NCBI GenBank assembly: GCA_958298945.1
Contig: OY282607.1
Coordinates: forward strand, 80,627,868-80,691,867
Direction: 5' to 3'
DNA from: Atherix ibis
Taxonomy: Eukaryota; Arthropoda; Insecta; Diptera; Athericidae
DNA: 64,000 bases
In this document: positions 56,982 through 64,000 of the stretch, one piece after another
Layout of the letters: each line of letters opens with the position of its first letter
How positions within the stretch are numbered: the stretch's first letter is position 1
Position numbers and translations under genes: made by a program
Notes under the pieces: generated by a model
What the model saw: the letters and a program-made list of their open reading frames with translations, nothing else
Database searches by the model: none
What the model was told of the DNA's origin: nothing

Positions 56982-59900
56982 CTAATATGTAAAATTATGA
57001 TTTATAATTGGCAACTCGATATAAGATCTAAATTGAGATAAAAAGCAGTCTGGATTATTTCCATATTTTACACATTTCTTATTGTCTATTGAGTAGTAAT
57101 GTCCTTTCGGGCAATTGTAAATAAATCCTTCCAATACATCCGTTGCTGATGTACGATAACATTTGATAAAAATAGAATTGCAAGGTAAGTTATTTAATGG
57201 AAACTCTCCCTCATCCGGACAAAGGGATCCAGTTGTATTGACTTCAATCTGTAAAATTTTTATTGAAATTAATAATTAATTTTTTTTATTTTAAAGATAT
57301 TTCTAATAATAATTGTAGTAAAATATAATTTTTTAATGCAACAACAACTCAGGCAATTTGGCGAAAGTTTTAAGGCCACTCTGACTATAACACTAGCTGG
57401 ATTCGAAATAAAATTTTATAAATGAATTATTATAAAATATATAATTCATAACTAAATAGATAGCTTCGGCTATAATTTTATAAATGTTTGATGTTTTATT
57501 GTAAGATGTTTTCGTTAAATATATAGGGTATTTTCATAGGTGTAATATGTTTTCAAATGCACCGTGTGGCTATCAGCTGTGCTCAGTTAGGTTTGCAATT
57601 TGTTCATGCAAAGATATACTACTCAACTTTTAGCAAAATAATCGTTATTCATTAAAAAAAGAATAATTCCAAGTAAATCATTTTCTGAGATGAGGCGCAT
57701 TTTCATTTCTCTGGATCGGTGAATAAATAAAATTTTCATTACTGCTGAAGACAATCCACAAATTATTCACGAGGAACTTTTACATTCTGAAAAACTGATC
57801 GTTTGGTATGGTTTATGACAAGGTGGCATCATCGGTCCTTATTTTTGTTCAAAATGAGGAAGGAGGTGCCGTTATTATCAATTCTGAACGGTACAGATCG
57901 ATGATAACGAACTTTTGGTGGCCTGAATTATAATAGAAGATATTAATTTAACGAATATGTGGTTTCAACAAGACGTGCCACATAGCCCATACTATAATCG
58001 ATTATTGTTTGGCGAGTCGATAATTTCAAGAAATGCAGATGTTGTGATTTAACACCTTTGGACTTCTTCTTCTTGGAGTTATTTGAAGTCATTGGTCTAT
58101 GCCCATAAAACCGCAACCATTGATGCCACAAAATTGAATATCAAAAGCTAAATACGTGATTTAAGGCCAAATTTATTGCACAAGGTGGTCGAAAATTGGA
58201 GCCATCGTATTCGGAGCAGACGCGGCCATTTGAATGATGTAATTTTCAAAATATAATTGCAACGATTACACTTCAAAATAAAATAATAAATTTTGCTCTG
58301 CCAAATTATATCTTTCTTATTGAAAACCCTCTAAAAATTAATTTTTTTTAATACACAAACATTTCACTTGTGCTTCATAAAGTTAAATTTTAAAAAAATA
58401 GTTAAAATTCTGATTTTGATGAATTTTTATTACATTTTATTGCTCGGACCTTTTTACTATGCATAAAATATGATATATTTTGCAGCAGTCGATCCTTTTG
58501 AGGTAACTTGAAGTATGTTGGTTTTAAGAGCTCTGAAGGTTGAGGATTATCTGTGTTAACACAATTTTTTGTGTACACATAGTCTTTTTAAAAAAAAAGG
58601 TTCAACGATGACAAATTACATGATCTTGAAGACAAATAACGCACCCTGAGAACTTTAAAGCTAAAGTTTGTCTTATTGTGCGGTTTATGCCGCCGTCTAG
58701 TTGAAATTGCATATGTTTCAGATTAAAATCTTCAAGTTCAAGCCGAAAAAAAGTAACTGTCTTGGCCATATCGTAAAGAATTTTCTAAGTAATACTGGTC
58801 AATGGCACCTTCAGACCAAAATCCATATAAAATAGTCACCTTTTACTAAAACAATTTTGCTTATTGACTTATCTACCGAGCGAGAAATAAGTCTCACGTG
58901 GCTGTGGCAGAATAACCACTTTTATTATTTTAATATTAAAATAATATAAATGTTCAACAACCGTCTAATAACAGGACTACTCTTTTTAAACTACAAAATG
59001 GATAACCGTTTAATTTTGTTGATAATAAATATAAAAAACCATATGACAGGGATTACCGTTCAGTATTACTCATCCTTACGATGAGTTCTTTACTAATTAA
59101 ATTTTGGAGTTACAGGATATTTTAGAAAATATTTCTTTCGATCTGTATCTTGAAGCAACAATAAAATTCATATCTTCAATCAAAAACGGAATTCCTAACC
59201 AAGTGAAGATATTGCACCTTTCTCAGATATGTCAATAGTTGATGTCCTGTATTGTTGTTAAAGGACATGATAATATGCTGGACACCCTTTATAATCATGA
59301 TCTGATGAAAGTTTTTTTTTAATTTAGTGCAACTTACATTGTTTTCGTGTATTTTATTCACATCTCGCGTTCTTCGATTTGATGAAGCCAAACATTGCTC
59401 TTGCGCACTTGGCATCAAGCATTGGATTTCCTTTTCGTCGTAAACAGTATCACTGGGACATTTGAAAGTAGCTATATTCAAGCTGGAACTATCGGCGGTG
59501 CTTGTACATTGATAGAACATGTTGCAATTTTGAGGATGTCGTTTAAATCCAGTTGGACATATGAACGCATTTTGATTTGGCTTTAATATTGGACAAGATT
59601 CGGACTGATTATTTGACATTGTAGCGGTTGTTGCAGATGTAGAAGTAGATTCCACATTGTTGGTAGTAAGTTCACTTGTTGTTGTCTGCGAATTTGTGGC
59701 TGTTTCGGAAGTCTGTGCTGAAGAACCTTAAATAAACAAAAATGTAGTCATTAAAATGTTAATGAAAATTTCAACTATAACTGTTTATATTACCTGTAGA
59801 TGACGCTTCGGTTGTTGCACCAGTGGTTTGAGTTGATGGACTTAAGGTTGTAGCTTCAGTTTGTGATGCGGTACTACTGATCGTCTCTGTAGTACTTATG

Positions 59901-62900
59901 ATTGTTGTACTAGGTCCATTTTCTGTAGTAGCACCAGATGTACTTGCATTAGTTTCGGAATCAGTAGATGATGTCGATCCAGATGTTGTTGAGCCTTGTG
60001 AAGTTACTGTACTTTGTGATTCTGTAGTCGTGTTGTTGAGAGATGTTGTAGATTGTTGTGAAGAGCTTGTTTGGGAAGTGGTAGCAGTTGATGTTTGTGA
60101 AGTTTCTGCTGTTGATGTTTGGCTTGATGAACTTGTTGTGCTCATTTCTGAGCCGGAAGTTGAGTTAGCCGAATCTGTTGTCATTGATTCTGTACCGGTT
60201 ATTGTTGAGGTTGGAGCAAGAGTTGTTGTTGCCGGAGAACTGCCCTCTGTTGGAATTACTGTTGTTGTTTCACTTGCTGGAGTAACAGTTGTCATTTCAG
60301 TTGTACTGAGAGTGCTCTCAAATGTGGATTCATTAGTAGTAGATGAAGCTGTAGTTGATGGATTTTCGGTGTTAATTGTTGATTCGGTTTGACTTGTAGT
60401 TGGTGGTAAATTTGTAGACGTTTGCATAGTAGTTGTTGGTGGTTCAGCTGTACTGGTTGCATCAGAAGTATTTATTGCTGATGTGCTTTCCGCACTTTCC
60501 GTAGTAGTACTCAATGTGGTTGAGCCAGATTCAGAACCGGTTGATAATGTAGATCCTGATGATGTTGAGCTTTCTGTACCGAGTGTACTTTGTGATTCTG
60601 TTGTTGAGTTATTTAGAGAAGATGTAGATTGTTCAGTAGAATTCGATTGTGAAGTGGTAGCGGTAGATGTGGATGAATTTTCTACTGTTGATTGGCTAGA
60701 CGAAGCTGTTGTGCTATTTTCTGAACTTGAACTCGAACTGGATGTTGAACTCATATTTGAACTGGAAGTTGAACTCGTACTCGAACTCCCAGTCGAACCG
60801 GAACTCGTACTCGAACTCCCAGTTGAACCGGAACTCGTACTTGAGCTCGAACTTGTTGTCATTGATTCAGTACCGGCCATTCCTGATGTTGATGCAAGAG
60901 TTGTCGTTTCGGATGAACTGCTACTTACATTCGATGGGGTTGTTGCTGACGACGATGCAGGTATATAAAGATTACCGGGTGTAGAATTTGTTGGTGCAGG
61001 TGTTGACGAAGCTAACATATTATTTGATCCACAACTAGTCACAGCCCACTCGTGATTACATGTTTGAAGAGCATCATCCCAGAAGGTTCCTTTGCCGCAC
61101 TCAAATCGAATTTTTTGGAAGCCACCTCGACCATCATCAACACAACGATAAAATAAGTTGCAATCGGTTTCGTGTGGCATAAAACCTTCTTTTTCACATT
61201 TGGATTCTGGCGCATTATTAGAACTTTGGTTCATTTGGGGTGCTTGTGAGGATGACTCCAGCGGCCCCTGTGAGGATGACTCCAAAGGTCCCTGTGACGA
61301 TGATTCCAGCGGTCCCTGTGAGGATGACTCTAGCGGTCCTTGGGAGGATGATTCTAGCGGTCCCTGTGATGATGATTCCGGCGGTCCCTGTGAGGATGAT
61401 TCGAGCGGTCCCTGTGAAGATGATTCTAGCGGACCCTGTGATGATGATTCCAGCGGTCCCTGTGAGGATGATTCGAGCGGTCCCTGTGAGGATGACTCAA
61501 CCGGTCCCTGTGAGGATGATTCCAACGGTCCTTGTGAGGATGACTCCACCGGTCCCTGTGAAGATGATTCGAGCGGTCCCTGTGAAGATGACTCCAGCGG
61601 TCCCTGTGAAGATGACTGCACCGGTCCCTGTGAAGATGATTCGAGCGGTCCCTGTGAAGATGACTCCAGCGGTCCCTGTGAGGATGACTGCACCGGTCCC
61701 TCCGAGCTACATCTTGCATTTGAAAGGCTTGGATGATTACATGTTTGGAGATCATCATCCCAAACAGTGCCCTCACCACAACTGAATACATACTTCATAA
61801 AGCCATTGTTACCATCATCGACACATCGATAAAATAATTTACAATCATTAATATCACCAAAGTATCCTTCCATTGAGCATTCCTGAGAAGGAGTCATATG
61901 CATGGCATTTGATTGGTTAGTCTGGGCTGCATTATTTGGTGGCGAACCATCTGAACCAGATGAGCTCTCATTCACGTTCATACGACATGAACTTTCCTTT
62001 ACATCTTGCGGGTGGTTACAACCAAGAATATCTTGATCCCAGACAGTTCCTTCTCCACAGGAAAACTTATATTTAATAAAGCCATTTTTGCCATCGCTCA
62101 CACATCTATAAAATGTATTACAATTTTCTGCATCGGGTAGGAATCCCTCACTGGAACATTTCGATCCACCCATACTTTCTGTCGTTGAAGATGTTTCTTG
62201 TGCATTGCTATTAGAAATTTCATTATTTGTACTGCTTGCTGAAGACTGTGTAGTCGATGAAACCTGATTATTATTCGATTGAGCGGCTGTTGTGCTCATT
62301 GTGTTGCTATTTTGATTATTTTCTAATTGAGTAGTATTTGCATTGCTATTACTTTGATTACTTCCACTATTCTGATTATTAGGAGGAGGTGAAGATCCCC
62401 CCCAAGTGCTGGTAGTTGTGGAAGAAAAATTCTGCTGGGAAGCGTTTTGACTTGCCATTTGATTAGAGTTATTCGAACTTTGTTGGGTGGTTGTGGAATT
62501 CGGTCCACTTGAAGTAGTAGTTGTGGAAGATGATGATGATGTTGAGGACATAGAATTGGCTGCTGAACTAGAGGATGAATTTGAATAGGTTGACGTAGAA
62601 GAACCAGCTTTTTCTAAAGTGTCTAAAGATGGTGTATGCGAAACACCATTGCAGCTTGGAACACTATCTATAAAGTTACATCCACTAATAGAGTCATCCC
62701 AAGCGGTTCCTTCAGCGCATTGAAAATCGTATTGAATAAATCTTCCAGATCCATTAGGTACACATCTGTAAAATTTTGTACAATCATCCATATCTCCTAT
62801 GAATCCTTCTTCTACACAATGCATTCTCCCGGAAGGACTAGATGAACCATCCAAGTTATTACTTCGCTTATATTTTAATTTAACTTCGTTATCATTTGTA

Positions 62901-63120
62901 AAACCAGTCTCAATTTGATTCATATTCAAATCACATTCTTCTCGGTCGGAATTTATAAAATCTATACAGCTTTTAGATATTTTCGAAAATATCATATCAT
63001 CATTGCATTCATACGCGAAAGTTTCTATTTCATTATTTTCATTGTATTCGCATTTATAAAATAATCGGCAATCTTTTTCATCAGCAAATATACCTTCTGA
63101 ATCGCATTTGAACTTTGTAT
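56982..63120 (-). CDS. Secreted chitin-binding mucin, seven CBM14 domains (5' exon missing)
   Basis: Minus-strand exons 63120-59794, 59726-59338 and 57248-56982 join in frame, with the two internal junctions in phases 1 and 0, to about 1,326 residues. Seven six-cysteine CBM14/peritrophin-A-type domains are visible, for example CVEEGFIGDMDDCTKFYRC and CEKEGFMPHETDCNLFYRC: two near the N terminus, three in the middle, one in exon 2 (CPTGFKRHPQNCNMFYQC) and one in the last exon (CPDEGEFPLNNLPCNSIFIKC). They are separated by long Ser/Thr/Asn-rich linkers suited to O-glycosylation and by 19 tandem SSSQGPLE-type octapeptides. Such proteins bind chitin in peritrophic matrix, tracheal or cuticular linings. 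The open frame extends to an ATG at 63178, but CTATCTCTTTGCAG at 63121-63134 is a strong acceptor and no signal peptide follows that ATG. The true start is therefore probably on an upstream exon outside the window, joined in phase 1. The intron 57249-59337 contains two transposon relics. Large plus-strand frames opposite the repeats are shadows. The exact orthologue is not identified. Confidence 0.88.
57540..58265 (+). mobile_element. Decayed mariner/rosa-like transposon in the mucin intron
   Basis: In order: GAGATGAGGCGCATTTTCATTTC (DEAHFHF block, about 57690), CTGATCGTTTGGTATGG, CATCATCGGTCCTTATTTTTGTTC (IIGPYFC), ATGTGGTTTCAACAAGACG (second Asp block, about 57955), CACCTTTGGACTTCTTCTTC (PLDFFF, about 58050) and a terminal GTATTCGGAGCAGACGCGGCCATTTGAATG. 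It is a complete but dead copy, related to the fragment at 53645. Confidence 0.6.
58440..58990 (-). mobile_element. Rosa-like relic in the mucin intron
   Basis: Minus-strand relic with TGATCTTGAAGAC-AAATAACGCACC (third-Asp region), GCGGTTTATGCCGCCGTC, 'AATGGCACCTTCAGACCAAAATCC' and 'GACTTATCTACCGAGCGAGAAATAAGTCTCACG' (first-Asp block), ending ACAAAATGGATAACCG. Same order as the relic at 25060. Confidence 0.55.
61240..61702 (-). repeat. 24-bp coding minisatellite in the mucin gene
   Basis: Nineteen tandem copies of a 24-bp unit encode SSSQGPLE variants on the minus strand (variants: LE, VE, VQ, PE, and AP in the last unit). All units are a whole number of codons, so copy-number change would not shift the frame. 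Ser codons vary between units while Gln-Gly-Pro is nearly invariant. Confidence 0.92.
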
Positions 63121-63645
63121 CTGCAAAGAGATAGGTTATTTGATTCTTATTTTCGAAGTTATCATATCCTAATCCCATACTATTGATACATTTTACTACT
63201 AAAACTATATTCTGAGATTTTGATAAAGATATCCTTTTCTAGTATTTCTAATAGTTGTAAATGATATGGTAATTTAAAGTATCTAATTAGAATGGTAAGA
63301 TATCTACAAAAAAGATAATCTGTTACTATCGGATGAAGGTGACGTAAAGAAAAAGTTGAATAAGAGCAGTGTGGAAAGACCTTAGTGGCATAAAGACATT
63401 ATCAGAAGGAAAAACAGAAAAGTGGATTTATCCAAAAAAAATTCTTTTTGAAATTTAAAAATCTACAAAGTTGAGTTTAACCAGTCTATAAGCAGGATGA
63501 GATAATATCAAATTATTTGCTGCTATCACAGAAAAAAGAATATTTTATTTTTAACCAAATCGAACTTGAAAGCCAAAAGAGAAGGCATTTTATTTAACTA
63601 GGAAATTTCAAAATGGCTAAGAGGTCACAGGTTATCCATTTTATA
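63121..63645. other. Upstream intron or 5' region of the mucin gene
   Basis: The minus-strand sequence immediately upstream of the acceptor is taken as intron. No exon with a start codon, a hydrophobic leader and a phase-1 donor could be found here. Confidence 0.4.
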
Positions 63646-63649
63646 GTTT

Positions 63650-64000
63650 AAAAAGAAAAATTTTATCACTTAACAGTTCTTAAATAAATATATAATCCAA
63701 GGTAATATTTGTTTATTTTCTAATTTGCCATTTTATAATATAAATTAATTAACTATTAAAAAATACGGTAAAGTTTTAAAATCTATCTCGAAACGTAGTG
63801 TTACTGTCGTAGCCACGTTTCACGCTTTAAGAGGAGATTATGGTCGTTAGCGATGAGGCTAATTTCTCGGTCGGTAGATAATTTTCATAAAAAATTGATC
63901 ATAGATTTAAAAATCCATAAATTACTGCATAAAAGCCCTTGCGTTTGCGAAAAGTGACTTTTTGTTGTGCATTTTCGTCTAAAGGTATCATTTACCGGTA
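63650..64000 (+). mobile_element. Rosa-like relic cut by the window edge
   Basis: Starts near GGTTATCCATTTTATAG and contains TTAGCGATGAGGCTAATTTCTCGGTCGG (first-Asp block, about 63848), followed by pieces of the KPLAFAKSDFLLCIF-type stretch. It continues beyond the window. Confidence 0.5.

Noticed and set aside
59898..61785. Long plus-strand open frames (for example 59898-60392, 61158-61736) with Asp/Val- or Pro/Ser-rich repeats
   Set aside because: They are antisense shadows of the Ser/Thr-rich and octapeptide-repeat parts of the minus-strand mucin gene, and have no domain or splice support.
63121..63178. ATG at 63178 as the start of the chitin-binding mucin
   Set aside because: A strong acceptor (CTATCTCTTTGCAG) lies just downstream, the 19 residues before it do not form a signal peptide, and the protein family is secreted.
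1..64000. CRISPR array, bacterial operon or phage structure
   Set aside because: Spliceosomal introns, insect genes and eukaryotic transposons throughout. None of the tandem repeats has regular spacer structure.

Overview
This window looks like nuclear DNA of an insect, most likely a fly (Diptera). It is strongly AT-rich, has many short (about 50-70 bp) introns with GT..AG ends, and carries a mab-21 homologue that looks fly-like throughout. All gene models below were assembled by hand from splice sites and reading-frame continuity. No alignment or expression data were available.

Five protein-coding genes can be supported. (1) mab-21, plus strand, two exons (14464-15211 and 30120-30469) separated by a 14.9-kb intron. 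(2) A Memo1 homologue, plus strand, seven exons, 35733-38791. (3) A WASp homologue, minus strand, seven exons, 39868-42049, convergent with Memo. (4) An astacin-like (M12A) gene, plus strand, seven small exons, 48991-50209; its frame is open, but every zinc-ligand and catalytic position of the HExxHxxGxxH motif is replaced, so it is probably a secreted pseudoprotease. (5) A large secreted chitin-binding mucin (peritrophin-like), minus strand, 56982 to about 63120. It has seven CBM14-type domains, long Ser/Thr/Asn-rich linkers and a block of 19 eight-residue repeats. Its signal-peptide exon is not visible and probably lies beyond the right edge. A weak sixth candidate is a pair of phase-compatible exons at 56087-56310 (minus) of unknown identity.

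Most of the rest is transposon debris. There are three copies of a mariner whose best copy has unusually long inverted arms (2326, 7481, 46099). There is one almost complete rosa-like DD41D element (50776-52074) and more than ten decayed rosa-like relics, several of them inside the mab-21 intron. Two mellifera-type mariner pseudogenes (11057, 54856), a Tc1 relic, two LINE fragments and two short TA-flanked MITEs are also present. A 3.76-kb piggyBac element (44342-48097) is bounded by TTAA and has itself been invaded by a mariner and by a non-autonomous transposon. That last family has 8-bp target duplications and further copies at 42285 and 34368.

Layout: 1-14 kb is gene-free relics, simple repeats and a diverged tandem array (about 9.2-10.9 kb). 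14-30.5 kb is mab-21 and its relic-filled intron. 31-35 kb holds a MITE and a degenerate short-unit array. 35.7-42 kb is the compact Memo/WASp pair. 42-48 kb is nested transposons. 49-50.2 kb is the astacin-like gene. 50.4-56 kb is transposons. 57-63.1 kb is the mucin gene. The genes are unrelated in function (neural patterning, redox/metal enzyme-like protein, actin nucleation, extracellular protease-like protein, chitin matrix protein), and nothing suggests a co-regulated cluster.
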